Shown here: one piece after another, positions 53,308 to 64,000 of the stretch
Layout: each line of letters opens with the position of its first letter
Numbering within the stretch: the first letter of the stretch is position 1
The notes under the pieces: model-generated
Database searches by the model: none
What the model was told of the DNA's origin: nothing
What the model saw: only the letters and a program-made list of their open reading frames with translations
Translations under genes and position numbers: made by a program
DNA from: UBA7396 sp964527685
GTDB lineage: Bacteria > Patescibacteriota > Gracilibacteria > BD1-5 > UBA6164
Assembly (NCBI GenBank): GCA_964527685.1
Contig: CAZGOC010000004.1
Span: 31,962 to 95,961 of the forward strand
Direction: 5' to 3'
Length of the DNA stretch: 64,000 nucleotides

Positions 53308-53342
53308 AAAAGACCTATTTTAAATAAATAGGTCTTTTTATT
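53308..53342. terminator. Terminator between secreted protein gene and rpoC
   Basis: AAAAAAGACCTATTT-TAAA-TAAATAGGTCTTTTTATT, converging with the rpoC end. Confidence 0.88.
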
Positions 53343-56300
53343 AAATAATATCTTCTTCTTCACCTTCAATTACAAATCAATCTAGTGTATCTAGTTCATA
53401 TGTTTCTTCTCTATTATCTAAATCAGCTTCTATTCAAATCTCAACATCTACAGCTATTTCATTTTTTTCTTCAGTTCTATCAAAGTATTCTTGTTCATCA
53501 TTTTCTGCTTCAAAAGTATCAGTATCAAGTAACATATTATTAATTTTTCTATATTGTTTTCAAGCAGGAATTAATCTTCAAATAATTACATTTTCTTTTA
53601 ATTCTTTTAACTTATCAATTCTTCAACTTACTCATCATTCTACTAAAACTCTAACAGTTTCTTGGAAAGATGCAGCTGATAACCAACTTTCTGTATATAA
53701 AGAAATTTTTGTTATTCATAAAAGTAGTCTTTCAGCAATAGCAGTTGTTTTTTTCTCTTTTAATAATCTATCATTTTCTTGTTTAAGTCTGATGATATCA
53801 ACTATATCTCAAGGGAAAAATTCTGAATCTCATTTATCTAAAATTCTTACTCTAGAAAACATTTGTCTAACAATTAATTCTATATGTTTTGAATTAACTG
53901 TTTGTCATTGAGATGCATATATTGATTTAATTTCATCAACTATATATTCTTGAGTTTTTAAAATTCAAGCTATTTCTTTTAACATAGCAAGATTTATATG
54001 TCATTCTGTAATTTTTTGTCATAAAACTACTTGATCTCAAGATTTAACAAGTGGAGTGTATATATTTTCTATTTCAAAACTAGAAGTTCTATATATTTCA
54101 TCTTTTACAACTATCATTCAATTATCTACTTTTTTTGCAATTCAAGCATAAGTTGAAACAACTTTTGATTTATCTTTTTTAGATTTTGCAATTACTTGTT
54201 TTTCTTTTATTAAAGCTCATTCTTTAATTAAAAGTTCATAATCTGCTGGGAAATAATATTCATCTTCTTTTAAAGAATTTGCTGTAATTTTTACAACAGA
54301 TACTTTTTCTCCTGGTATTATTTCAACACTTCATTCTAAATTTGAAATAATTGCAGAGTTTTTAGGAATTCTTGCTTCAAATAATTCTTCAACTCTAGCA
54401 AGTCATTGAGTCATATCTCAACCTGCTTGAGCTACTCATCCTGAGTGGAAAGTTCTCATGGTTAATTGAGTTCAAGGTTCTCAAATAGATTGAGCTGCAA
54501 TTACTCAAACTGGAGTTCAATATTCTACAACTTTATTTAATCATAAATCAAGTCAATAACATTTTTTACAAACTCATCATTCACTATCACAAGTTAAAAT
54601 AGATCTTATGTTTAATTTATTAATATTATTTTTTAGTATAATATCTAAAGTATTTTTATCTATAGTAGTTTGTGCTTTTATTAAAACTTTATTGTCTACT
54701 TTTACATCTGTAGCAATAGTTTTTCAATAAATTTTATCTTCAAATTTTTCATCAAAATTTCATTTTAACTCTTCTTTTGAAACTTCTTTATAATTTAAAG
54801 TCTTACAATCTTCTTCTTTTACAATTATATTTTGAGCAGCATCAACAAGTCTTCTTGTTAAGTACCCTGATTGAGCTGTTTTTAATGCAGTATCTGATTT
54901 TCATTTTCTTCAACCATGAGTTGCAATAAAGTACTCTAAAGTTGAAAATCATTCTTTTAATGTAGATTTGATAGGTAATTCAATTGTAGCTCAAGAAGTT
55001 GAAGATACAAGTCATTTCATTCAACATAATTGAGTTAAGTTTCACCAATTTCATCTCGCTCATGAATCAATAAAGTTAAATATATGATTTTCTTTATCAA
55101 ATAAAATTTTTAATTCTCATTCTATAACTTTTTTAACTCAAGCCCAAACAATTATTGATTGTGAATATTTTTCATTTTCAGTTAAATATCAATTCCAATA
55201 TTTTTTTTGTATGAATTTTACTTTATCATCTGCTTCTTTTAATAAATCTTTTTTATTTTCAGGAGAATGCATATCAAAAGCAGAAATTGAAAGTCATGAT
55301 AAAGTTGCATATTTATAACCAAAGTTTTTAATATTATCTACAAATTTTGCAGTAATTTCTTGTCATAATTTTTCAAAACTATCTGCTAATACTTTTTTTA
55401 TAACTCATTTTTTTACTACTTCATTTACAAAAGGAAGTCAAGTAGGAACTATTTCATTAAAAAGTATTCTTCAATAAGTAGTTTCTATTATATTTCAATC
55501 AACTCTTACTTTTACTAAAGCTCTTAAATCAACTCAAGAAGCATCATATGCTTGAGCTAAATCTTCTTTCGATGAAAAAACTTGACCTGTTCAAACTCAA
55601 TTATCTTTAATTTGTGTTAAATAATAACATCATAAAATCATATCTTGAGAAGGAGCTACTATTGGTTCTCAACTTGCTGGAGATAATAAATTTTTTGAAG
55701 TTACCATTAATTCTCTTGCTTCTTTTTGAGCAGCAGAAGTAATTGGTAAGTGAACTGCCATTTGATCTCAGTCAAAGTCAGCATTAAATGCAGTACAAGT
55801 TAAAGGATGTAGTTGGATAGCTTTTCAGTCAATTAGTATTGGTCTAAAAGCTTGTATAGATAATCTATGTAGAGTTGGGGCTCTGTTTAATAATACATAT
55901 TTCCCTTCAATTACTTCATCTAGTGCATCCCAAACTGTTTTTCCTTGTTCTTCTATAAATTTTTCTGCATGTTTAATATTGTAAACAACTCAATCTTCAA
56001 TTAATTTTCAAATAACAAAAGGTTTAAATAAAGTTAATGCCATTTGTTTTGGTAATCAACATTCATCTATTTTTAATTTTGGACCTACAACTATTACAGA
56101 TCTTCAAGAATAATCAACTCTTTTTCAAAGTAGGTTTTGTCTAAATCTTCATTGTTTTCATTTAAGTATTTCTGTTAGAGATTTTAGAGTTTTTTTGTTT
56201 GCTGAAACAAATCCTGATCTATTAGTTCTTGTTTCTCAAGAAATCAACATATCAACTGATTCTTGAAGCATTCTTTTTTCATTTTTTAAAATAACATCTG

Positions 56301-57435
56301 GAGCTCATAGTTCCATAAGTTTTTTAAGTCTGTTATTTCTATTAATAACTCTTCTATATAAATCATTTAAATCACTTGATGCAAATCTTCAACCATCAAG
56401 TTGAATCATTGGTCTTAAATCTGGTGGTATAATAGGTAAAGCTTCAAGTATAAACCATTCTGGTTTTTGTCATGATTTAAGTAAATTTGATGCTAGTTTA
56501 ATTTTTTGTAATATTTTTTTCTTTTTTAATTGACTTGCTTTTTTTAATTCATCTTGTTCAACTTTAATAAATTGTTCTAAATCAATTCTTTGAAGTAATA
56601 CTTTTAAATATTCTGCTCAAGTTCATCAATTAAATACATGAGGAAATTTTTCTTTTAAAACTCTATAATCAAGTTCTCAAATAACATCTCAAACAATAAG
56701 CATTTTTAATTTTGCCCTTAATTCTTCAAATTCTAAAGTTAAATCATCTACTTTTTTTAATAAAGCTTGTTCTAAGTTTTTATATTCTTTTTCTTTAATA
56801 CTTCCTTCTTCTTTTTTAATTTTTAACTCATTTAATTCTTTTTGTAATTCTTTTTGCATTTCAACTTTTGACACTTTATAAGTATCTTCTAAGTTTTTAT
56901 TAGTTTCTTTTAATTGATCTTGGTATACATCAGTAATTATGTATGATGCAAAATAAACTACTTGTTCTAATTTTTTTACAGGTAAATCAAGTAATAAACC
57001 TATTCTACTAGGAACTGATTTTAAAAACCATATATGAGCAACTGGAGTAAATAAATCTATGTGAGCCATTCTTTCTCTTCTAACAGATGTTTTTGTTACT
57101 TCAACTCAACATCTTTCACAAACAACTCATTTATATCTTATTCTTTTATATTTTCCACAAGCACATTCATAATTTTTTCTAGGACCAAATATTTGTTCAC
57201 AAAATAGTCATCCTCTTTCTGGCCTTTGAGTTCTATAGTTTATAGTTTCAGAAATCAAAACTTTTCAATAAGATAGTGCTCTAATTTGTTCTGGGCTTGA
57301 AATAGATAGTGAAATTCAAGCTAGATTATCAAGATTTTTTCATTTTGTAATATCTGTTTTTCAAATATTTTTTCAAATTTCAGAAAAATCTGTAATCTTA
57401 TCATTTAAGAAATTATCAAGATTTTTATCAAACAT
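53341..57435 (-). CDS. rpoC: RNA polymerase subunit beta'
   Basis: A 1364-residue beta' subunit. The N-terminal zinc finger (CACGKYKRIRYKGVVCERC near 92-111), the lid/rudder region (RMAHIDLFTPVAHIWFLKS), the catalytic NADFDGDQM at 551-559 with UGA as its glycine, the bridge helix region and trigger loop (TGLARVEELFEAR, near 980), and the second zinc site (CDSEGGVCKKCYG near 913) are all visible. It is the best proof of UGA=Gly in this window. Shorter than E. coli RpoC (1407). Follows rpoB after 101 nt. Confidence 0.97.
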
Positions 57436-57536
57436 ATGTTAATTAATTAGTAATTATAAATTATAAATTAGAAAATTTGATTTAAGAAGTTAGATTTTAA
57501 AAAACTATAATTTCTAACTTCTAATTTCTAATTTAT

Positions 57537-60500
57537 TTATTCACTTTCTTCTTTAGAAAAATCTAAATCAGCTGTTCATTCAAGTTTTAAAACTTCTTCA
57601 TATCTACTTCTAATAGAATTTTGTTTTTCTTCTAATTCTTCTTTATCAAGTAATTCTATATTTAAAGCAAGTGCTTGTAATTCTTTAATTAAAACATTAA
57701 ATGATTCTGGAATATTTGGTTTTTTAATAGTTAATCATTTTACAATAGCTTCATAAGCTTGTGTTCTACCTGCAACATCGTCTGATTTGATAGTAATCAT
57801 TTCTTGTAGTATATTTGATGCAGCATATGCTTCAAGTGCCCACACTTCCATTTCTCAAAATCTTTGTCATCCATTTTGTGCTTTACCTCAAAGTGGTTGT
57901 TGTGTTACCATTGAGTAAGGTCATACAGAACGAGCATGTATTTTATCTTCAACTAAGTGATGAAGTTTTAACATATATTTAACTCAAACTGTTGTTTTTT
58001 CTTTAAATGCTTCTCAAGTCATTCAATCAAATAATTGAACTTTCCCATCTTCAGACAATCAAGCTTGTTTCATTAAAGTAGAAATTTGTTCTATTGATAA
58101 TCAATTTAAAATAGGAGTTGCTATTTTAATTCAAAGTTTTTTTCAAGCATATCAAGCATGTGTTTCAAGGATTTGCCCTATATTCATACGAGAAACTACT
58201 CAAAGTGGATTTAAAATAATATCAACTGGAGTTCAATCTTCCATAAATGGCATATCTTCAACTGGAACAATTCTTGAAACTATTCATTTATTTCAGTGTC
58301 TTCAAGCCATTTTATCTCAAACTTCTATTTTTCTTGTTTGAGCAATATATACTTTTATTTGTGCAAAAGCTCAAGAAGGTAGATTATCTCAAAGTTCTTT
58401 TTTTAGTATTGAAACATCTATAACTTTTCATCATTGTCATGATGGAAGTCTTAGAGATGAATCTTTTACATCTTTTGATTTATCTCAAAATATTGCTCTT
58501 AAAAGTCTTTCTTCTGGTGATAATTCTTGTTCTCATTTTGGTGTAATTTTTCAAACAAGTATATCTCATCATTCTACATAAGCTCAAATTCTAATAATTC
58601 AGTCACTATCTAAATCTTTTAATTTAGCAACTGAAACATTTGGTATATCATCTGTAGTTTGTTCAGGCCCAAGTTTTGTTTCTCTAACATCTAAAGAGTA
58701 TTCTTTAATATGGATTGATGTAAATACATCATCTTCCATAAGTTTTGAAGAAATAATAATAGCATCTTCATAGTTATATCAATTCCAAGGCATATAAGCA
58801 ACTGTTAAGTTTTTTCAAATTGCAAGTTCTCAGTTATCAATTGATTGTCAATCTGCTAAAATAGTTCAAGCTTTGAATTTTTCTTTTGATGAAACTTTTG
58901 GTCTTTGGTGAATTAATTCATCATGATTAGATCTTTTATAAGTTCTTAATTCATAAGTTACTTTTTCTCATGATGCATATAAAACAGAAATATGTTTTGC
59001 ATCAACTCAAATAACTTCTCAATCTTCTGTAGCTTTAATAACATACCCAGTTCATTCTCAAACTATTCTTTCCATTCAAGTTCAAACATAAGGACTTTCA
59101 GGTCTTACTAAAGGCACTGCTTGTCTCATCATGTTTGTACCCATTTCAGCTCTTGTAGCATCATCATGTTCCAAAAATGGCAATAGCGAAGAATCAACTG
59201 ACATTATTTGTTTTGGGGAAATATCTATATGTGTTACTTGTCTTACATAAGATAGAGTTGGTTCAGAATTATGTCTTGTTCAAAGTCTAGTTTTTGTAAA
59301 ATTTCAAAATTCATCTATTAAAGAATTAGCTTCAGCAATAACTAAAACTCTTTCTTGATGTGCATCAAAATAGTCAAAATCTGAAGTCAAATATCATCTA
59401 ACTTCTATTTCTTTTTTTGATGATTTTGTTTTTAATATTTCAGCTTCTTTTTGTGTTATATATTCTTTATCTTTAACTATAACACTTCAATCATCTCATA
59501 AAATATCGTCTAATGCTATTTTATTTACTAAATCTTTTCAATTATTTTTAGCAGTATGTAAAACTTTTCTAAAAGGTGTTAAAATAAATCAGTATTTATC
59601 TACTTTAGAGTATGAAGCAAGATGTAATACAAGTCATATATTTGGTCATTCTGGAGTAGCAATAGGACAAATTCTTCAATATTGAGTTGGATGAACATCT
59701 CTAACTTCAAAAGATGCTCTTTCTCTTGTTAATCATCCTGGTCATAAAGCTGAAATTCTTCTTTTATGAGCCATTTCTGAAAGTGGATTTGTTTGATCCA
59801 TAAATTGAGAAAGTTGTGAAGTTGAGAAAAATTCTTTTATTATAGCAACAAAAGGTCTTGAGTTTATAAAAGTACCTGGAGTTGCATCTTCAAGTTCTAC
59901 TATAGTCATTCTATCTTTTGCAATTCTTTCCATTCTTGCAAGTCAAACTTTTATTTTATCTTGAACTAATTCTCAAACAGCTCTAACTCTTCTATTTTCT
60001 AAATGATCTATGTCATCTACTTGATGTCAGTCAATTCAAGCTCTTAAATTTAAAAAATATTTAAGTGATTTTATTAATTCTTCTAGTGATAAAAATTTAC
60101 CATTTTCATCAGTATATTTAGTTTTAATTCAAAGTTTTTTTGCTATTTTCATTCTAGCAATTTCTCATAAATCAAATCTCTTTTCATCTAAAAAAGTTGT
60201 TTTAAATAATTCTCAAACTCTTTCATCAGTAGCTAAATCTCCTGGCCTTAATACTTTATAAATAGTATGAAGAGCTTCTAGTTTATTTTTTGTTTTATCT
60301 TTTTCTAAAGTTGGTCCAAAGTTATTTGCTATAACTTCTTCTCATAAATCTTTAAATGTATCAAGTATTTCAGCATTTGATTCAAGTCAAAAAGCTCTAA
60401 GTAAAACTGAAATAGGTAATTTTCTTTTTTTATCTATTTTTACATTTATAATTCATTTTTTTTCTATATCTATTTCAAACCAAGATCATTTAGCTGGAAT

Positions 60501-60995
60501 TATCTTTAAAGCAAATCATTCTTCTCATGAAGTGAAAAATATTCAAGTTGATCTAATAATTTGTGAAACAATAACTCTTTCAATTCAGTTTATGATGAAA
60601 GAAGCTGTGTTTGTCATTAAAGGAACTCATCATAAATAAACATCTTGAGATTTTATTTCTCAAGTTTCTTTATTTAACATTTCAAGTTGCACTTTTAATG
60701 GAGCTTCATAGTTTAGGTTTTTTTTCTTACAAGTCTCAGCATCATATTTTGGTTCTTCTAAAAAAAATCCTTTATAAAAAATATCTATTCTTTCTCAAGA
60801 AAAATCAGAAATAGGAAAAACATCTCTAAATGCTTCGTCTATACCTTTTTCTAAAAAAGTTTTATAAGAATCTAGTTGTACTTCAAGTAATTCTGGAACT
60901 CAAGCAACAGATGTGTCATTATTAAAATAATGCCTACCAGCTACTTCATACAAACTTCAAACTTTTTTTGATTTTGCAGTTACTTCTTTTTGCAT
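57537..60995 (-). CDS. rpoB: RNA polymerase subunit beta
   Basis: An 1152-residue beta subunit. The rifampicin region is visible as SSTSQLSQFMDQTNPLSEMAHKRRISALGPGGLTRERA (in part: SQLSQFMDQTNPLSEM near 396), then GRICPIATPEGPNIGL near 436; later GYNYEDAIIIS near 695, GRHGNKGIVSRIVP near 864, and the C-terminal PLGGKAQNGGQRFGEMEVWAL near 1060. Length is close to Gram-positive types. Glycines in GPGG are UGA. A structured leader of about 370 nt precedes it; no rplJ or rplL is visible. Confidence 0.97.
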
Positions 60996-60999
60996 TTTT

Positions 61000-61270
61000 A
61001 AAATCAAAGTTAAAAACTAAATATGTTTTAAAAAAATTAAAACACAAAAATGCCCTACTCCATACTTTTCATGACACATTCAAGGAGTAGTGCTAACAGT
61101 TTCAGATTATATAAAGAAAAATTAAGAAATCAAGTTAAAAAATAAACTTGTAATTTTAAAAGTTAAAATGTCACTATTGTAAAAAATTAAAAATGTCTCT
61201 CATACTTGGATGAAAAATTTTAAAGTTTAAAAATAAAAATATTACTAAAAAGTGACATTTATATTTTTAA
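61000..61270 (-). promoter_or_regulatory. Structured leader of rpoB-rpoC
   Basis: The 378-nt gap upstream of rpoB holds no gene. On the minus strand CTACTCC (61084-61090) pairs with GGAGTAG (61055-61061), GTTTTAA pairs with TTAAAAC around 61025-61043, and an outer inverted repeat AATGTCACT/AGTGACATT spans 61167-61259. These suggest a folded 5' UTR, perhaps an attenuator or an r-protein-type site; its ligand is unknown. Confidence 0.45.
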
Positions 61271-61300
61271 ATAAAAAGAAAAAAATATAGTTTTTATCAT

Positions 61301-61328
61301 TTGATTTAAATAAAAAAAATTATATAAT
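61301..61328 (+). promoter_or_regulatory. Promoter of the gene at 61374
   Basis: TTGATT at 61301-61306, 16-nt spacer, TATAAT at 61323-61328, 46 nt before the ATG. Confidence 0.6.
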
Positions 61329-61373
61329 TTTGATACTTTTTTATTTAAATTTTAATCAACCTATAGAATATAT

Positions 61374-61673
61374 ATGAATTTTGAATTAAAAACAAAAATT
61401 GAAGATGTTTACAAAATATCCCATGAAACATGAGATAGATTATCTGATTATTTTTGAAATATTTGATTTATACTTGAAAATAAAGATATGTGGTTATTAT
61501 CATGAAATATAACTCAAAAACAATTAGATGAAATTAAAAAAGAATTTTCAATTGTAGCCAAAAAAATTTTAGAAACAAATACAAATGATATAATTTTAAA
61601 ATTAACTGAAAATAAAACAAATTGAGTTTGAACAAATACAAATATAAAATTAATAAATAAGATTTTTGGTTAA
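61374..61673 (+). CDS. Hypothetical small protein
   Basis: A 99-residue charged protein, helical at the start (LKTKIEDVYKISHETGDRL), then KDMWLLSGNITQKQLDEIKK and a helical C-terminus with an NTNDIILKL segment. No family recognised, no export signal. Has its own promoter and a terminator, so it is a single-gene transcript. UGA codes glycine. Confidence 0.55.
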
Positions 61674-61735
61674 TTGGTTAAAAAATAAAATATTAAACCT
61701 TAAGTATAATTATCATTTTTTTGAAATAATGTTAA

Positions 61736-61771
61736 TAAAAAAAGACTTATCAAATTTGATAAGTCTTTTTT
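61736..61771. terminator. Terminator between gene at 61374 and lepA
   Basis: AAAAAAAGACTTATCAAA-TTTGATAAGTCTTTTTTT, a perfect 15-bp hairpin between converging genes. Confidence 0.9.
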
Positions 61772-63693
61772 TATTTCTTAAGTAAGTTAACAAAAGCTTC
61801 GCTAGGCAATGAAACTTTTCAAAATTGTTTCATTTTTTTCTTTCATTCTTTTTGTTTTTCAAGTAATTTTCTTTTTCTTGAAATATCTCATCAATAAAGT
61901 TTTGCTGTTACATCTTTTCTCATTGCAGATAAATCTTCTCTTGCTACAACTCTTCATCATACAGAAGCTTGAAGTGCTATTGAAAACAAAGCTCTTGGAA
62001 CAACTTCTTTTAGTTTTTGAGTGATTTTTCATCATAAATAAGCAGCTTGACTCCTATGACAAATTAAAGCAAGTGCTTCAACTTTTTCTCAAGCAATTAA
62101 AACTTCTAATTTTACTAAATCATCTTCATTGTATTTTAAAAATTCATAATTCATTGAAGCATATCAACTTGAAAGTGATTTTAATTCATCATAAAAGTCT
62201 CAAATCAATTCATTCATTGGTAATTCATAAGTTAACATAACTCTTGAACTATCTAAATAATTTTGATTTTTTAATATTCATCTTCTTTCTTGAGATAATT
62301 GCATTAAAGGTCAAATATACTCACTTGGTGTTATTATTTCACATTTTGCAATTGGTTCTTTTATACTTTCATAAAGCTCTCTTGCTGGTAAATCTTCTGG
62401 ATTTGAAATACTTATTTCAGTATAAAATTTTTCTCCAAAGACCGGTCTTTCTATTTTAAGACCGGTCTCATTTACTAATTTTGGTTGAAACCTAGAATAT
62501 TCTGAAGTTTTATCTCAAACTCTAAGTATTTTATAAGTAACTTGAGGAGAGGTAATAATTACATCCATATCAAATTCTCTAAAAAGTCTTTCTTTTACTA
62601 TATCAAGGTGTAATAATCCTAAAAATCAACATCTATACCCATGTCACAAAGCTCCTGAAACTTCTGGTTCAACAACTAAAGCAGAATCATTTAACATTAA
62701 TTTTTCAAAAGCATCTTTAAATTGAGGTAATTCTGAAGTATCCATTGGAAAAACTCAAGCATAAATAAAAGGTTGAACTTTTTTAAATCACTCTATTGGT
62801 TTTGCTTCCTCTGGTTTCAATTTTGGTCAAGAGACATTTTCTGCCTTCCATACTGTATCTCAAACTTGAGCATCACGAATTGATTTTAATCAACTAACTA
62901 TATATCATATTGACCCGTTTTCTATTTTTGGGCTAGAAGTATATTTTGGGGCAAAATACCCAACATCAAGTGCTTCAATTTTTTTATTTGTATTTAAAAA
63001 ATGCAGTATATCTCATTTTTTGACTTCTCAAGAAAATACTTTTACATATGATACTACTCATCTATAAGCATCGTATTGACTATCAAAAACAAGAGCTTTT
63101 AATTCTCTATCTGAGACCGTTTTTTTTTCAAGACTTGTTTCTTGAATTACTTGAGGAATTCTTACTCTATTTATTATAGCATCTAAAACACTCTCTACAT
63201 TTAATCAAGTTTTAGCAGAAACTGAAATAATTTCATCTTTATCACATCAAAGTAAATTTACTATTTCATTTGATACTTTTTCTACATCAGCTGCTGGTAA
63301 ATCTATTTTATTTATTACAGGAATTATATCTAAATTATTTTCAAGTGCTAAATAAACATTTGATAAAGTTTGTGCTTCAATTCATTGAGTTGCATCAACA
63401 ATTAAAAGACATCATTCAACTGATGCTAAACTTCTTGAAACTTCATATTGAAAATCAACATGCCCTGGAGTATCTATCATATTTAACTCATATCACATCC
63501 AACTCATTCTAACAGGAGTTAGTTTGATTGTAATTCATTTTTCTTGTTCTAAATCCATAGAATCAAGAGTTTGTGATTTTAAATCTCTTTTATCTATAGT
63601 TTTTGTTATTTCAAGAAGTCTATCTGCTAAAGTAGATTTTCCGTGATCTATATGTGCTATTATACAAAAATTTCTTATATTTTCTAAATTCAT
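61771..63693 (-). CDS. lepA: Elongation factor 4 (LepA GTPase)
   Basis: A 640-residue translational GTPase that remodels or back-translocates ribosomes. G1 IIAHIDHGKSTLADRL is near 11-26, switch I GITIKLTPV near 53, DTPGHVDF near 74-81, NKIDLPAAD near 128-136, VSAKTG near 158; the C-terminal signature HGYRCGFLGLLHLDIV is near 352-367. Length matches the usual 600 plus an insert. The element at 62439-62468 adds TGLKIERPV in a loop near residue 413-421, next to KFYTEISISNPEDLP. UGA reads glycine. Confidence 0.96.
62439..62468. repeat. Palindromic coding element in lepA (TGLxERPV type)
   Basis: Two copies of the self-complementary 10-mer AGACCGGTCT (62439-62448 and 62459-62468) with a 10-nt spacer. 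Read on the minus strand it gives TGLKIERPV. The ileS copy (12839) has the same layout and the same reading frame. Confidence 0.85.
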
Positions 63694-63723
63694 ATTTTAT
63701 AATTTTTAATTAATTTTGTTTGA

Positions 63724-63750
63724 ATTATATAAAAAAACTATTAAAATCAA
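63724..63750 (-). promoter_or_regulatory. Promoter of lepA
   Basis: On the minus strand TTGATT (63745-63750), 15-nt spacer, TATAAT (63724-63729), 31 nt before the lepA ATG. Confidence 0.65.
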
Positions 63751-63778
63751 AAAATATTGCTTAAAATAGTTTTTTTTT
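63743..63778. repeat. Intergenic 36-37-bp element, copy 2
   Basis: AAAATCAAAAAATATTGCTT then AAAATAG and a T run; matches the reverse complement of 9772-9807. It overlaps the lepA promoter. Confidence 0.6.
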
Positions 63779-63831
63779 ATTATTAGATATAATTGTAAAA
63801 AATAATGGTTAAATAAGTAAATAATCATTTT

Positions 63832-64000
63832 TTAAAATTTACGTATACAACGAACATAGTAAGTGTTGTACTTATAGTGATAGCCTTGACCTCAATCATT
63901 GAAATATATATATAAAGCATCATAGTAATTACGCTCAGTACTAGGCCAATAGCGGTTATTTGTAAAACCTCAAATAGTATCTTTATTTGTATATAATAAA
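63832..64000 (-). CDS. C-terminus of a lectin-fold (Lcl/DUF1566-like) protein, candidate DGR target
   Basis: The last 55 residues of a protein whose start lies beyond the right edge. The sequence NNRYWPSTERNYYDALYIYF, then NDGGQGYHYKYNTYYVRCIR and KF, matches the C-terminal half of C-type-lectin-fold Lcl/DUF1566 domains (YW-S-TE ... YVRC-R). Positions that are usually Asn (AAY) in such repeats here are R, Y, D, G and H, all one- or two-step changes of adenines, as made by diversity-generating retroelements. Codons are CGC, TAC, CAC, GGC and AAG, unlike the rest of the genome. No reverse transcriptase or template repeat is in the window. Confidence 0.7.

Noticed and set aside
57436..57536. A small gene between rpoC and rpoB
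   Set aside because: The 101 nt are A/T-rich with a weak inverted repeat (AAGTTAGA/TCTAACTT) and no start with a meaningful frame.

Overview
The window comes from a very AT-rich, compact bacterial genome that reads UGA as glycine. UGA codons fall on invariant glycines in most genes; for example, RpoC NADFDGDQM at 55759-55785 has UGA for the glycine before DQM. All but one of the genes end in UAA or UAG. This is genetic code 25, known from the candidate phyla Absconditabacteria (SR1) and Gracilibacteria (BD1-5) of the CPR/Patescibacteria. The truncated repair and replication proteins, many small secreted or membrane proteins, general lack of Shine-Dalgarno sequences and type IV pilin-like protein fit that group. 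Which of the two phyla it is cannot be decided here.

Layout. 1-2.7 kb: uvrC (cut by the window edge), a bacterial PH-domain membrane protein and a cyclic-nucleotide-binding protein. 2.7-3.7 kb: a two-spacer Cas12a-type CRISPR mini-array, then a HicA/HicB toxin-antitoxin pair between two repeats that lack their 3' stem; no cas gene is visible. 3.7-11.4 kb: M23 peptidase with a frameshifted SLH tail, a tRNA interrupted in its anticodon loop, polA, tilS, an RNHCP protein, mraY, a foreign-looking small gene and dedA. 11.5-17.9 kb: a T-box leader controlling a small gene and ileS, whose product carries an inserted histidine-phosphatase domain; then htpX, a Holliday-junction-resolvase-like nuclease and mscS. 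17.9-24.9 kb: a large secreted protein, dsbB, valS, a palindromic repeat, a DUF559 endonuclease-like gene and an HD phosphohydrolase. 25-31.6 kb: a tight plus-strand operon of DUF4012, murE, fic, dnaX and a half-length priA. 31.6-38.3 kb: secreted proteins, a hibernation-factor-like gene, ychF, and a lipoprotein/holB/pilin operon. 38.4-49.4 kb: thrS behind a structured leader, a zinc-ribbon gene with a strong Shine-Dalgarno, a surface protein, gatC-recF, an SbcC/Rad50 ATPase and murD. 49.5-64 kb: xth, dus, a cysteine-containing secreted protein, rpoC and rpoB, lepA, and at the right edge the C-terminus of a lectin-fold protein resembling a diversity-generating-retroelement variable region.

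Themes. Most genes serve information processing (three aminoacyl-tRNA synthetases, RNA polymerase, DNA polymerase I and III parts, repair) and peptidoglycan synthesis (MraY, MurE, MurD). Clear promoters share TTGANN, a short 15-16-nt spacer and TATAAT. Three core genes (uvrC, ileS, lepA) carry short palindromic elements read in frame as extra peptide. Two small genes break the genome's habits by having a Shine-Dalgarno and no UGA-coded glycine; one of them appears to use UGA as a real stop.
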